A stretch of DNA of 64,000 nucleotides from Aurelia coerulea (GCA_039566865.1 CM076943.1:42664663-42728662), one strand, 5' to 3'. Shown: positions 1 through 11,114, numbered from the stretch's first letter. Notes: generated by a model not told the origin, from the letters alone. Translations and numbers: made by a program.

Positions 1-1907
1 AGAGCTGTTAACCTTTTGGACTAAGCAATTTCTTAAGGAACAGCGATATATCAACGATAACCGTGATAAAATTTGGACATTATTAGATCTTGTGTTATTC
101 TGTTTACCAGAAATCACCCATTGGGAAGTTTCTTAATCTTTCATTTCTTGAACTGAATATCGAGTACCAAAGTACAAAAAACAAGGGGAAGTATGCTTCG
201 AGCAAATTTAAGGGCTTCATATGGAATAGGATAGTTTCTTACGTTTGTTCTGCAGAATAAGACCGTAATTAAAGGTATTTTTCAATAATTTGTTTGACGC
301 TCTGATGAATTTTAGTACGGAAGGGTCCTAGGAGTCTCATGGTTTCTAGGGTCTAGGGGTCTTGTCTTTACAACATGCAAGATATTTCTAAATGTTAATG
401 CATTATCAATAAGATGGACAATTGTAACCATCTAAGCCACAAGGAGCTCCCTTGTAAAGTAGCAGAAATAAAACGACTAAGTATTGGTTGAAACGTGGCA
501 TCTGCGCAGGAGCAAGAAGAAATTATCCATACTCGTTTTGCGCATTGTTTCTTCTTTGCTACTTTATAAGGAAGCCCCTGTGACTACATGTCTGAGTCTT
601 ACCGGTTGTTTGTTGTGTGTTGTTGGTTGTTGTCGGAGTCGGCTCTGTGGCTGGAAAAAAGACACCAACATCTTTCAGCAAGACGACATTGACAAGAATA
701 TTGATTAAACAATCTTATTTTAATGATTATTTTCTTTAATTTGATTTCAACGAGACTTTCACTTTTATACTACCCAATTCACTGACTATGCAAATGGTGG
801 TCTTTTTAAGATGAGTTTTCTTCCATAGATAACACTTTCGAAAAATTCAATGTAATGTTGAGGACACAAGGCTAAGATAGCTGCTGGCCAAAGGTTTTTA
901 TGTAAAGTACCGGGTGTCCCAAAAAATGTATATGGATTTGATTGGCTCCAATGCTGTCAATTTACCTCCAATCAATGTCTAATCCCTCTAAAAATGTTCC
1001 TCCACAGTTAACTAGAACATAGATAGCTCATTTGTTGATATTGGTACTTTGAGAGCAGACGTGTTAATCTTGAAAACCCAAATTTTCATCTTCCTGGAAA
1101 CCAGAGCTGCTAACCTTTTGGACTAAGCAATTTCTTAAGGAACAGCGGATATATCAACGATAACCGTGATAAAATTTGGACATTATTAGATCTTTTGTTA
1201 TTCTGTTTACCAGAAATCACCCATTGGGAAGTTTCTTAATCTTTCATTTCTTGAACTGAATATCGAGTACCAAAGTACAAAAAACAAGGCGAAGTATGTT
1301 TCGACCAAATTTAAGGGCTTCATATGGAATAGGATAGTTTCTTACGTTTGTTCTGCAGAATAAGACCGTAATTATAGGTATATTTCTATAAATTGTTTGA
1401 CGCTCTGATGAATTTTAGTACGGAAGGGTCCTAGGAGTCTCAGGGGTTCTAGGGTCTAGGGGTCTTGTCTTTACAACATGCAAGATATTTCTAAATTTTA
1501 ATGCATTATCAATAAAATGGACAATTGTAACCATCTAAGCCACAAGGAGCTCCCTTGTAAAGTAGCAGAAATAAAACGACTAAGTATTGGTTGAAACGTG
1601 GCATCTGCGAAGGAGCAAGAAGAAATGATCCATACTCGTTTTGCGCATGGTTTCTTCTTTGCTACTTTTATAACGAAGCCCCTGTGACTACATGTCTGAG
1701 TCTTACCGGTTGTTTGTTGTTTGTTGTTGGTTGTTGTCGGAGTCGGCTCTGTGACTGGAAAAAAGACACCAAAATCTTCAAGAATATTGATTATACAATC
1801 TTCTAATTATCTTATTCTAATGATTATTTGCTTTAATTTGAATTCAACGAGACCTTCCACTTTTATACTTCCCAATTTACTGACTATGCAAATAGTTGTC
1901 TTTTTAA
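1..1907. repeat. Direct duplication of about 0.8 kb (1-809 and 1104-1907)
   Basis: Bases 1-809 recur at 1104-1907 with scattered substitutions and small indels, an offset of about 1.1 kb. The spacer 910-1103 begins with TA then CCGGGTGTCCC, the end of a TA-flanked transposon family also seen at 28730. It shares a GTTGATATTG-containing segment and an AAACCAGAG segment with that element, so the duplicated unit probably lies inside copies of such an element. Small open frames at 484-708 and 1591-1806 are the same repeat in both units and look non-coding. Confidence 0.75.
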
Positions 1908-2223
1908 CCCTATTACTACCGGGCTTTTTCGACCATCCTAGTACCAGGTGCCCCCCTCCGTAACTTCGCCAATATTGTACATATGAGGATGAAACTTAGT
2001 ACAATGGTGTATAGGAACAAAATCCACACAATAGGCTACTTTTTTAATTCTTCATTATATCCATGACGTCACTATGACATCATAATTGAGGTACAATTGC
2101 ACTTTTTGCTTACTATAAGGACACACTGTTGAGCGGCACATCCTGTCACGTCAAGTATCGGAGTACCTCCCCCGGGTTCCAAACCCATCTTTTAATATTT
2201 GTTTGAAAAATGGCAAAGACATT
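1908..2223. other. No recognisable feature
   Basis: Intergenic stretch with a short C-run near 1951 and no coding signal, inverted repeat or tandem repeat that I could identify. Confidence 0.5.
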
Positions 2224-4255
2224 TCATTCATTCATTCATTTCATTTTAATTTCTTTAAGCACGGTAACCCCGTCAATCGATAGATTGCTTTTCAGGGGGC
2301 CGTGCATAAAACGTTACAAATACAAAGACATCCTTTGTTAAATAAAGTTGTGTTTATATGAGCAGCGGGCCAGCCCGGTCAGCCGAGATCTGTGAGTTGG
2401 GTAGGCGGGATCCCGGTGAAGCGAGCTCATATAAACAGCGTCAGGCGGGCTGGCCCGGTATAATTGATTGATTGATTTGCGTAACTGATTTGCGTAGGCG
2501 AGATTGCATTGTTTAATTTGAAAGTGTTTGTCTGGCCATTGTCTTTCAAAATCTCTTGATACGTCATAACATGCAGCATTACGAGGCCAGCCCGTCTGGC
2601 CGGGATAGTTTTCACTCATATAAACACAAACTAAAATCATCCCGCCTAGGTGAGCCAGCCCGGTCAGGCGGGCTAGCTCGCCTCATATAAACAGGCCCTA
2701 AGTTAAAAATAAATACAAAGTAAAACCCTAATTTAATTACAATAATGAACAAATGAATAAATAAGTAAATAAACTATTTTTTTAAAGCTTCTTTAAATGC
2801 TTTCAATGAGGATGCCTGCTTGACTTCACAACCCAAGAGGTTCCAAACTCCAGCACCGCGATATGAGAAAGCTCGCTGACCATTACTCGTTCTCATTAGT
2901 GGGACTTGAAGATCAGTTGCGGTGTTTCTCAAATTTGTCCTACTGCATGTCGAATTTCTAATGAACATTTCTGACAGGTAATCAGGAGCAAGGTCATTTA
3001 TCGATTTGTAAACCATGCAAGCTGTCTCGGTTTTTATCATATCTGCTACAGTAGGCCAATTCAAACTTTTAATCAAAGCACTAGCAGAAGAATCATAACT
3101 GCTGTTGGTCACAATTCTAGCTGCGCGGTTTTGAAGTTTTTGCAGCACCTGCAACCCTGTCCCCCCACATGCCCCCAGACTGAACAGCAGTAGCGGAGAT
3201 GCGGTTCAACGATACCACGATACATTTTAGAGAGAGTGTCTTTTGGAAGTAACTTCTTGGCATATTTAAGAAATCCAATAGCACGAGAAACCTTAGATCG
3301 CACAAAATGGATATGTTCATCCCAAGCTAAATGTTTATCAATTTGCATCCCTAAATACTTGACCTTATCAACCATTTCAACTTCAGAGCCACCAATAGAA
3401 AATAATGGTGGTTCCACTGATTTTGTCGAAATCTTCTTAAGGTTAGGCCGAGATCCTATGACCATCGCCTGTGTCTTCAGGACATTCAATGATAACTTAT
3501 TGCCTTGGAGCCATTCCCTTAAAGAATCAAGTTCTTTGTTAAGCGTCACGTTCAGATCGCTGACGTTCCTTGCAGAAAAGGAGATACTGGTATCATCAGC
3601 ATACATAGTCACCTGGCAGTTGTCCAGACAAAACGGAAGGTCATTGATATAAAGTATAAAAAGAAGAGGCCCAAGGCAAGATCCTTGTGGAACACCACAG
3701 TGTATTTCTTCTATTCGTGACGAAACACCATTGACCTTGCATAACTGCCGTCTGTCTTGGAGATATGATGTAAACCATGCATGCTCGATACCAGAAATCC
3801 CATATTCCTGCATCTTTTTTAGCAGGATATCATGATCTACAGTATCAAACGCTTTCTTTAGGTCTATGAACACCAATGCAGTGTATTTCCCAGTATCCAT
3901 GTTCTTATACCAATCGTTAGTGCAGGACAGGAGACTTGTTACAACAGAGTACAGGCGTCTAAAACCGGATTGTTTAGAAAACAAGTGTTTGTTTGTATCC
4001 AAGTACTTATAGAGTTGGTTGAAGATCATTTTTTCAAAAATTCTCGAAAGAACAGGGAGAACAGATATAGGTCTGTAATTAGAACGATCATCAGTTTGAC
4101 CACTTTTGAAAATAGGAGCAACCCTAGCACTTTTCCAAGAATCTGGAAAAACTCCTGTGGCAATAGACAGATTAAATATATCACAGAGGGAGTCTGAAAT
4201 AACTGGGAGACCGATCTTCAAAAAATGATTTGCTATGCAGTCAGAGTGAACAGGT
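2224..4255 (-). mobile_element. CR1/L2-like non-LTR retrotransposon, 5'-truncated, with a nested MITE
   Basis: Minus-strand LINE. Codons at 4255-3109 give the N-terminal fingers (F-P-D-S-W-K, N-Y-R-P-I-S-V-L-P), the F-I-D-L-K-K-A-F-D-T-V-D block, G-V-P-Q-G-S-C-L-G-P and the catalytic Y-A-D-D. A frameshift near a C-run at about 3160 moves the reading to a second frame (3154-2774) that encodes the C-terminal L-Q-N-R-A-A-R-I-V region and ends at a stop. The 3' end is not poly(A) but an ATTC-type microsatellite (2224-2245), as expected for CR1/L2-like elements. The endonuclease and ORF1 are missing. A close relative sits at 58826-61320 on the same strand with the same kind of tail. A 350-bp MITE (2346-2694) lies in its 3' untranslated region. 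Confidence 0.85.
2346..2694. mobile_element. MITE with GC-rich inverted ends
   Basis: Both ends carry CTCATATAAACA or its complement next to GCCAGCCCGGTCAG-type GC-rich blocks; the blocks occur in both orientations within the element. It interrupts the 3' untranslated region of the LINE at 2224-4255. No coding capacity. Confidence 0.65.
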
Positions 4256-4283
4256 GGTCGTTATTTTGTCCTTTCGCTACCTG

Positions 4284-4320
4284 GGTACCAGACTCTCAAA
4301 TCTTTAGAGAGTCTGGTACC
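4284..4320. repeat. Perfect hairpin, 14-bp arms
   Basis: GGTACCAGACTCTC is followed after 9 bases by its exact reverse complement. It sits just beyond the 5' end of the LINE and looks like a MITE terminus or a deleted MITE. Confidence 0.7.
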
Positions 4321-4599
4321 TATCATCGTGTTTGAACGTAGACGGAACAAGGCAATGAACTCACATCACGCCTCGCCATTTTACACAACATCAAGTAAAC
4401 AACTATTGCTTTGAACGACAATACGAACATATGTGTCCAAGAGTCCCTACATCACAATAGCACCAAGGTTAGTTCTTTCGGGACAGAAACGACAGAGCTA
4501 CGGCACGATGAATCTTCAGCATTTGAGCAATAATTTACATTTTTAGCTAAAAAGGAATAATTTGCAATTTCATAAAAAGGTTGGAATCATGCACGAGTT

Positions 4600-4844
4600 T
4601 TGAATTTTTAGAATTCACTAGAAAATTTGATCGACGTTTTTTGATCGTGTTCAGTGTTTTGAGAACGTGAAGTTTAAGAAACTCGTGTTTAGCTCTAAAA
4701 ATTGAAAACAAAAAAATTTGCAAAAATCCCAGTATCTAATTCAGGCTTTCTGCTAAAGATCCAATAACGAATCTTCAAAATCGGTCCAGTGTACGATTTA
4801 TTGTTGCCTGCCAAAGGTGCATAGTTTATTTTGACGCACCCGGT
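4600..4844. mobile_element. Truncated copy of the TA-flanked fold-back MITE family (right arm only)
   Basis: The sequence matches the right arm of the complete element at 56027-56911, including TTTTTGATCG, the TTCAGGCTTTCTGCTAAAGAT segment and the terminal GACGCACCCGG followed by TA. The left arm is absent. Confidence 0.7.
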
Positions 4845-5371
4845 AACAAAACAAGAATTGGGCCAGATGCAAGCTCTTTTCTTCAAAAATTTTTCATCGT
4901 TTTCCTGACATTTTTGAAGGTGAGCAGTAGGCGTGAAGAGCTGCCTATGGGAGAATGTTGCAAACGAAAATCTGTGTAACACAACCCTTCACTCTATATG
5001 TATATAGATTATAGATTTTGACAAAACGTTCATACGTAACTGTCTCTAAAATGATTTGGGAGCTTACCTAAAAGTATATTACAGTAGAGTTAGCTATACC
5101 CCACTGCAGTTTACTGTTTTAGGACGGCACCCAGATTATTGCAAGGGCAGTTGCTGATAAAAGTTGATCAAGACGTTGACCAAATGAATAGTGTATTTTG
5201 AATTATCTTTTAAATGAGAAAACTAGACTATCAATTCAGTTTGTGATGCGCGTTATGACACGACATCAAACGTTTTAGGCTTTCAATGTTCGGAACTCAC
5301 ACGAAATATCTTTTCCTGACAATCCTAGGAAAAGCCCTGCCAAAGTCTGTTAATGAACTGATAATAATTAC

Positions 5372-5515
5372 CTTCGAGAAAACCATAAGACAGATCTTTA
5401 CATTTTTCAGAGTTGATTTTGGTACCATCTCTTGTCCAACATACACGATTTCCAAGGTATTGAAATTGGTAAGTTTTTGATATCATGTTGTACGTGAAGA
5501 CATGTTTGCATTTAT
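5372..5515 (-). CDS. Predicted exon of an unrecognised gene (48 codons, phase 1-1)
   Basis: On the minus strand a pyrimidine-rich acceptor ending TTTTTCCAG precedes 5515 and a GTAATT donor follows 5372. The 144 bases between are open and encode a segment with three cysteines, including D-K-C-K and R-V-C-W-T-R-D-G-T-K motifs. Both ends are phase 1, so it can be joined directly to the exon at 5846-6019, which lies upstream in the transcript. I do not recognise the family. The overlapping plus-strand open frame is less convincing because it has no splice context. Exons further upstream or downstream are not visible; the downstream side runs into a MITE and a LINE. Confidence 0.45.
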
Positions 5516-5845
5516 CTGGAAAAAAAATCTTCCCGTTGATCATTGTTCTTGGAATTAGTAATCATAGATAACAGTAATCTGATTTCCTTGCGAAATTTCC
5601 ATGTTCTCCTTTGTATCCAAATTAAAGAAAAAAGATTCAAAAACAACTGAAAATACATTTGATGAGCTAAGAACACGACTCCCTTGAAGAACAGCAACGA
5701 AATCAGCCTTCAATGTTTTTCTCTTTGTTTGTAGATAACGTTGATTAAGAAAACTGTAAATTCGTCTTTAGTGTCACATGATAGATCACACGAGTCTAAT
5801 CAGGAATGTCCCAAATTGATTTTGTTTTGAAAATGAAACGCTTAC

Positions 5846-6019
5846 CTCCGATTATTATCTCCAAATCCCAGGTTCCTTTCAGGCATCTGCCTTGCTCATC
5901 CCGAATTGTCCCATCAGCATGCTTATATAAAGTAAGATGCGGATCATTTCTTGACAAGAATATTCTGTTTGTACCACTCTGCAGTGATACGTGGTACTGT
6001 CCGTTTTTGATCACGATGC
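5846..6019 (-). CDS. Predicted exon of an unrecognised gene (58 codons, phase 1-1)
   Basis: Minus-strand exon between an acceptor ending TTTTTACAG and a GTAAGC donor. The 174 bases encode an evenly mixed, beta-strand-like segment (N-G-Q-Y-H-V, S-R-N-D-P-H-L-T-L-Y, D-G-T-I-R-D, G-R-C-L-K-G). Phase 1 at each end and exact multiples of three match the next exon, 330 bases downstream on this strand. The short strand-turn pattern is reminiscent of beta-trefoil or lectin-like repeats, but that is only an impression. Function unknown. Confidence 0.45.
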
Positions 6020-6194
6020 CTGTAAAAAGTGAGTTCACAAAGATACAAAGCTACTCAATCCAATTGTAGATAGCAGCGTTTTGCTTCTTGGTTTGCCGTT
6101 GTTATTTTTCAATTGTAACATGCTTTTCACCTCACTTTTCGTTTAATATTGCAGCTTTCCTTCTTTAGCAACTTTTTGTTTTACGTATTAATAG

Positions 6195-6513
6195 ACCTTT
6201 TACCTTATGGCGTGATTTATAATAACAAAATCAATAAGCTGAATGAAAGAACCTTACGAATTGCGTGTAAAGTCTATACTTCCACCTTGTAACCTTATTA
6301 GAAAAAGATGGACCTGTAACAATACATCAGAAAGATGTGCAATTGCTAATGACTGTAATACTTGAAACTACTAATAGTTTAAACCCCAGTTTTATGGACA
6401 AAATTTTCCCATAAAAAAGTCTCACATATAATTTGATAAATACCAATACATTTGACTTCCTATCATACTGTTAATCATGGTACTGAAACAAGACAGGACA
6501 TTTCGCCGTTGTG
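6195..6513 (+). pseudogene. LINE reverse transcriptase C-terminal fragment
   Basis: With stops and frame changes, the plus strand reads through I-N-K-L-N-E-R-T-L-R-I-A, V-T-I-H-Q-K and L-N-P-S-F-M-D-K motifs. The same motifs appear in the better-kept fragment at 52811-53476 (minus). It is cut at the right by the TA-flanked element starting at 6514. Confidence 0.55.
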
Positions 6514-6917
6514 TACTCTCGAGTACCGAATAATCGTCCCCCCCCCCTCTTATTAATTTTTGAAAAATTTTCCAACCCCCCCTACTTTTATTCCAACCCC
6601 CCCTTTTATTAATTCTTGAAAAATGGAAATAATAGTGAACATAATTTTTTAATAATTCCTGCTAAGCAAATGTACTTACAGTATTTATTAACTTTATTCT
6701 CCTTTGTTTGTCTGTATCAGTAGCATAACTAAGTTGTATTAGTAACATGACTAATATAAAAAAGATACGTGTTTTACTAAGAAAACGAAGAACGACTATT
6801 CTCAATTTGTCCAACCCCCCCGATTGTTCCAACCCCCCCGATTATTATTACATTGAACCATTTCCAACCCCCCCCCCGATTATTCTCACCCCCCCCGTTT
6901 ATTCGGTACTTGAGAGT
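6514..6917. mobile_element. TIR element with C-tract repeats
   Basis: Ends TACTCTCGAGTACCGAATAA and, inverted, TACTCTCAAGTACCGAATAA: a 20-bp terminal inverted repeat with one mismatch. The interior contains six C-tracts of 7-10 bases, most following TTCCAA. A TA dinucleotide begins and ends the element, so a TA target duplication is possible. No transposase. Confidence 0.7.
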
Positions 6918-7058
6918 AGGTTATGTGGTGAGAGAGACGAGACTGCTAGCCATGTGGTATCAGAATGTAAAGCGTTGGCTCAAAAAAAGAGATACAAAAA
7001 GGCAAGGTATGATAAAGTTGCTGCTATCCTTCACTGGCAGTTGTGTCTAAATTATTGA
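6918..7058 (+). pseudogene. LINE C-terminal fragment with a CCHC-like knuckle
   Basis: About 45 codons read R-L-C-G-E-R-D-E-T-A-S-H-V-V-S-E-C, a C-x-x-x-x-x-H-x-x-x-x-C tail motif typical of the 3' end of LINE ORF2 proteins in invertebrates, then ending at a stop at about 7056. It belongs to a different LINE family from the fragment that follows. Confidence 0.55.
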
Positions 7059-7636
7059 TGTGTCGAGCTTGATGGAAAAGTTGGAGTCCGTTCAGTATTC
7101 TGCTGCCCTTGCTGTTACGGGAACATGTAGGGGAACACGACTAGAGATTTTAGAGAAGCTGTACGCAGAGCTTGTTTTGGAGTAACTGAGTTCCCAAAGA
7201 TGGAGTAGATGCCTTAAGTTATCTTATAAAATGATAAATAAGCTGATGCCTGAATATACAATGGATCCAATCCCTCAACTTCAGCAGTCACGGAACCCTC
7301 TTCGCAATCAGGATGTCATTGGCGAATAAGGGCAAGGACAGAACAATAGATCATTTTGACATTTAGAAAAGGGTCTGGGGAGAGCAACATTTTTCTGGTA
7401 AATGGCTGCCACAGTTCAATTTATCGTTGGTGAAAAGCCCTGTGGCAGGCATTTACCAGAAAAATATTGCTCTCCCCAGATCCTTTTTCTAAATGTCAAA
7501 ATGGTCTATTCTAATCTATCTTTTATCCAAAGGCCTTTCTGAATGGAACTATGTGCAGAAATTAGAATTGCACTATCAGTTGCTATCTTCAAGAAAATGC
7601 TGCTTTCGAAAATCTGCACCCCTGCTAAATCTGATC
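7059..7636 (+). pseudogene. LINE fragment related to the copy at 39.4-42.0 kb, split by a MITE
   Basis: Bases 7062-7344 align with 41560-41810 of the LINE in the nest (S-L-M-E-K-L-E-S-V-Q-Y-S and L-M-P-E-Y-T motifs) but with several stops. After a MITE at 7345-7510 the match resumes (C-L-S-E-W-N, then P-P-A-K-S-type codons) up to the left end of the THAP fold-back element at 7637. So at least two later insertions hit this LINE remnant. Confidence 0.6.
7345..7510. mobile_element. Short palindromic MITE
   Basis: AATAGATCATTTTGACATTT at the left matches, inverted, the right end at 7491-7510. The inner arms (CTGGGGAGAGCAA, TTTTCTGGTAAATG) also pair. About 165 bp, inserted in a LINE fragment. Confidence 0.75.
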
Positions 7637-8726
7637 TTTCCCCTGATTACGTCACACACCTGTGAGCGCGCAGTGCATTCTGGGAGTTGTATTTAACACG
7701 CGATCAGCTGTTTATGTTTTTCTATGATGATCGTACGGAGTTCTACTTTTATTTCGATATATGCATCGAATATTTAACGAAATTATGGAAAATCTTTCAA
7801 CTTTAGCCGACCAGCAAATCCCTAATTGTTTTCAAAACTCTTGCACGGGAACTGGTGCTTCAGAAAGAGGAGAACATGGAGTTTCGTCCCAGAATAGCAG
7901 TGAGAATCCGATGCGGCCTAAAGTGTCTGGAATGGAAGGAAGTAAACAGAAACTGGTGGTTGGAGGGATCACTTGCTGTGTGCTAGCGTGTTTCAGCAAT
8001 AGTCAGAGAGACAAAGAGCTATCGTTTACACCGTTCTGAATGGCAAAAAGCAAGGAAAAGCGAGAACTCAGAAAGAGATGGCTGCGTATGATTTCTCGGC
8101 AGAATTTCACTCCAGGTCCAGGACACAGGGTATGCTCAAAACATTTCACTTGGGGTCGAAGACCTAGATGAACAACGTTTCAACAATTTTTCCAAAAAAT
8201 AAGGGAAACAAGGAGACGAAAGGAAGGCCTACTTCAAAAAGCAAGAAACAGGTCACTTGATGAGCAGGATCATGCAATATCGTTGCTTCAAAATATGAAC
8301 CTGTCCAAAGAGTCACCAGCGCAGCGCCTTCTGATCAACAGTTGGAGAAATCTGCCGAGAAATTATATGCAGCCATCTTTCTCTGAATCCACCGTTTTTG
8401 GTTACTTCCTTCCATTTCCAGACACTTTAGGCCGCATTGGATTCTCGCCGCTATTCTGGGACGAATCTTCATTTTCTCCTCGTTCTGAAGCACCAGTTCC
8501 CGTGCAAGAGTTTTGAAAAGAACTAAGGATGTGCTGGTCGCCTAAAGTTGAAAGATTTTCCACAATTTCGTTGACTATTCGCTGTATAGACCGAGATAAA
8601 AGTAGAACTCCGTACGATCACCATAGAAAAACACAAACAGCTGATCGCGTGTACAACTCATTTAACCAAATACAACTCCTAGAATGCACTGCGCGCTCAC
8701 AGGTGTGTGACGTAATCAGGGGAAAG
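7637..8726. mobile_element. Fold-back element with arms of about 0.4 kb carrying a THAP gene start
   Basis: The left arm (7637 to about 8105) and right arm (about 8345-8726) are inverted copies, sharing CCCCTGATTACGTCACACACC at the ends, a GTGCATTCTGGGAGTTGTA-like block and ATGCGGCCTAAAGTGTCTGG. The right arm lacks about 100 bases that encode the first half of the THAP zinc finger in the left arm. So the 5' end of a transposase-like gene exists in both orientations and the spacer is only about 240 bases. Confidence 0.75.
7761..8171 (+). pseudogene. THAP-domain protein fragment, one in-frame stop
   Basis: THAP domains are C2CH zinc-dependent DNA-binding modules found in P-element and Kolobok-type transposases and in domesticated relatives. 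In this frame the zinc ligands are all present: Cys73, Cys77, Cys125 and His128 (C-x3-C-x47-C-x2-H), with the L-S-F block after the second cysteine, the R-K-R-W-L block and the final V-C-S-K-H-F. The frame is interrupted by a single TGA at 8037-8039 (codon 93) and ends at 8169-8171. No catalytic transposase domain follows. It lies inside the left arm and spacer of a fold-back element. The single stop suggests recent decay, or possibly an exon boundary. Confidence 0.7.
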
Positions 8727-9032
8727 GTGTATTGTTCTCTCAGTGTGCAGTGAATACTGCTGATAAAAATGCTTACCCCGTGAAAAGCTACTTGGCTTGG
8801 GTTTCTCCACGAACCTGGTATATAGTGGCTAATGATTGGTTAAATACAGGTTGCAGCTGGAGACATTTACTGACGCAATTCAGTGCGTAAAAAAAACACT
8901 TACCAGTTGATGTTGCTTGTGCTGTGATGAGCTTGAACATATCTTGCACTGAAGTCATGCAAAAGTACACCTACAATTGAGCAATTGAGAATTTAGACGA
9001 TTTAGGCAATTTAGCAGTCATCAACATAAGCG
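8727..9032. other. No recognisable feature
   Basis: No supported coding region, inverted repeat or tandem repeat was seen between the THAP fold-back element and the G-tract element. Confidence 0.5.
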
Positions 9033-9424
9033 CACCGGGGGGGGGAGTCCTTGGCCAAATTTTGGGCTGGGTTCTGCCGCGAGCATATTCAAAATGGTAC
9101 CGTTGGCTAGACTAATTTTTACGAAAATGGTACCTTTGGCTAGACAATTTTGACCAGTCTCTGGATCAATTTTTACGAAAATGGTACCCTTGGCTAGACC
9201 AATTTTGTCCATTTCCTGGACCAATTTGTCAAATGTGTACCAAATATGATATCATGACCGTTCGCTAGACCAATATTGTCAAAATGATACCGTTGGCTAG
9301 ACCATTGCCAGGCCAAAATTGCAAACAAGTATACCCTTGGCTAGACCAGAAGTCCGAAAAAGTATACCCTTGCTCGCGGCACATCCCCAGGTACCTTTAC
9401 TTTGGAAGAACGCCCCCCCCCCCA
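9033..9424. mobile_element. G/C-tract-ended MITE with internal tandem units
   Basis: Left end has a run of nine or more G, the right end a run of about twelve C. Inside, ATGGTACC(G/T/C)TTGGCTAGAC-type units of variable length repeat at least five times between 9084 and 9360, framed by a GCCGCGAGCA / TGCTCGCGGC inverted pair. It resembles the hAT-type MITEs listed elsewhere, but the target duplication here is not clean. Confidence 0.6.
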
Positions 9425-9523
9425 TGCAAAAGCGGTGGTTTGGTAAATGGCCATCATCCTTATCATCCTCATCATCCGTACTTTATTTTTAGTAGGCTAA
9501 ATCAAAAATAGCTAAATTAGAGC

Positions 9524-10552
9524 TAGAGTAGTGCCGCCCATTATGCCAATGTCGTCGCGAAGTTCTGAGTTAGATCCTAAAAGAGCAATTAATGAAAAAA
9601 CCAAGTAGCCAGGTTATATCACCAACTAATGGAGAAAAAGATCACAGAGTATTGACTTTCTACATAAACTCTTAATACTGATTTTAGTAGATTTTAAAGA
9701 AGGGGGTAAAAACGTCGTAATCTTCGAGCGTCGCCCATTATGGCCGCAGGACAAACAAGTGACACTACTCTCCGGTAAAAAGTTTTCATAAGAAAAACAG
9801 TTTTAATTACTGTTATTTGTTTATCATTGGGCACTTTAAACACAAAAATATCAATAAGAATTAACCAAAACTTCGAGTTTTGGCAATTGAAATACATGCT
9901 TCGAGTTGTTCTAAATCCTGCCTTATCTCTTGTGCATGGACGGATGAGTTTTGGCTTTGGCTTAAGTTTCTAAAATGCAAAATAGGCTCAATGCTGCATT
10001 TCTTTGGGTTTCAATGATTTTCCAAGTCAGTACGTAAGATTTTAACCCAAATTGGTGTTTTTTTAATTTTTGCATTTTGATATTTTGAAGCGACTGGAAA
10101 CTTCTCTGGTAAACTGATGGGCATAATGGGCGACAAAAATAGCAATTAGCAGCACTCAGGCTTCATAGCCTTAAGTCAGAATCAGAAATCAGTTTGTTTT
10201 GGTTTCATTGTAGATTTCTTCTCAAGAGACAGGACTTCTGAAAAATCAAAGCACATTTCAAAAATTTCAAACCGCAAGCTGCTGAGCGCACGAAAAAGAA
10301 GGAAGCAATGTAGATAGAATCATGAAATTTGCAATATGCTCAAACCATCTCCAATAAGAATCAATGAGAGATATGCACAAACCATCTCCTCGGGTTTCAA
10401 TGCAAATGAACTTCAACTTCAGTGAAGGTCAAATCATGATAAAACAGATGTCAGCGAAGATTTTCCGCACAATTGGAATTTTATTACTAGTCATCAGTCC
10501 CCTGAAATTTAATTTCTCTTGCTAGTCGGCCATAATAGGCGACGCTACTCTA
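9524..10552. mobile_element. TIR transposon remnant, TAGAGTAG ends
   Basis: The left end TAGAGTAGTGCCGCCCATTA pairs with the inverted right end TAGAGTAGCGTCGCCTATTA. Internal subterminal copies of CGCCCATTATGG occur at about 9732 and, inverted, at about 10120. Length 1,029 bp, no transposase. The TIR resembles that of the element whose ends lie at 38532 and 50470. Immediately left (9480-9523) is a scrap of the same LINE 3' end seen at 52690. Confidence 0.65.
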
Positions 10553-10710
10553 ATTACGGGATACTTTACAAAAATTTCACGTATCTAAAATGAATTTATT
10601 AGAAATGTACGATAATTATTTTGATTACAATTTGATTACAGAGGCCTAGGACGGTGAACAGCCCCCAGAAGATGGCAGACGATTTCCAATCCTAACAGAA
10701 ACAGGATCAC

Positions 10711-10741
10711 CTCTGCCCTCTGCCCTCTGCCCTCTGCCCCC
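10711..10741. repeat. CCTCTGC tandem repeat, about four units
   Basis: CTCTGCC repeats four times in a row, then stops. No feature is seen between 10553 and 11114 apart from this. Confidence 0.8.
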
Positions 10742-11114
10742 TGCTCAAGAACCAAAATATTTTCAAGTAGCCCTGCCACAGGAAGCCTAGGCGGTTAACT
10801 GAACAACGATTAGTTTAAAACTTAGAAATAGTTAGTTATAATGACGTTGTGCCTTATTTATTGCACTTCTCTACACTAGTGAGCTCGACTTACTTATTAA
10901 CTTGTAATCAAAACGGAAACGTCAGTTACATAAAAAGTGGAAATCAGACTCCCATATGACCCCTCCAGTACTCACCATAATGTAAATGATAGAGATCCTC
11001 ATCATGATGAATTTTCGTCTCCAAATCTTCAAATTTAACTTTTTGTTCAGACCTCCTTCGAACCTCAAGCACCAAAGAAAAAACCCTCTCTTCTTCAGAT
11101 CTTTAATATCAAGC

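Noticed and set aside
484..1806. Two similar open frames (484-708 and 1591-1806)
   Set aside because: They are the same repeat in the two halves of a direct duplication, with indels between them and no homology or splice context.
3236..4197. Plus-strand open frames opposite the LINE
   Set aside because: They are antisense to a clear reverse transcriptase and carry no motif of their own.
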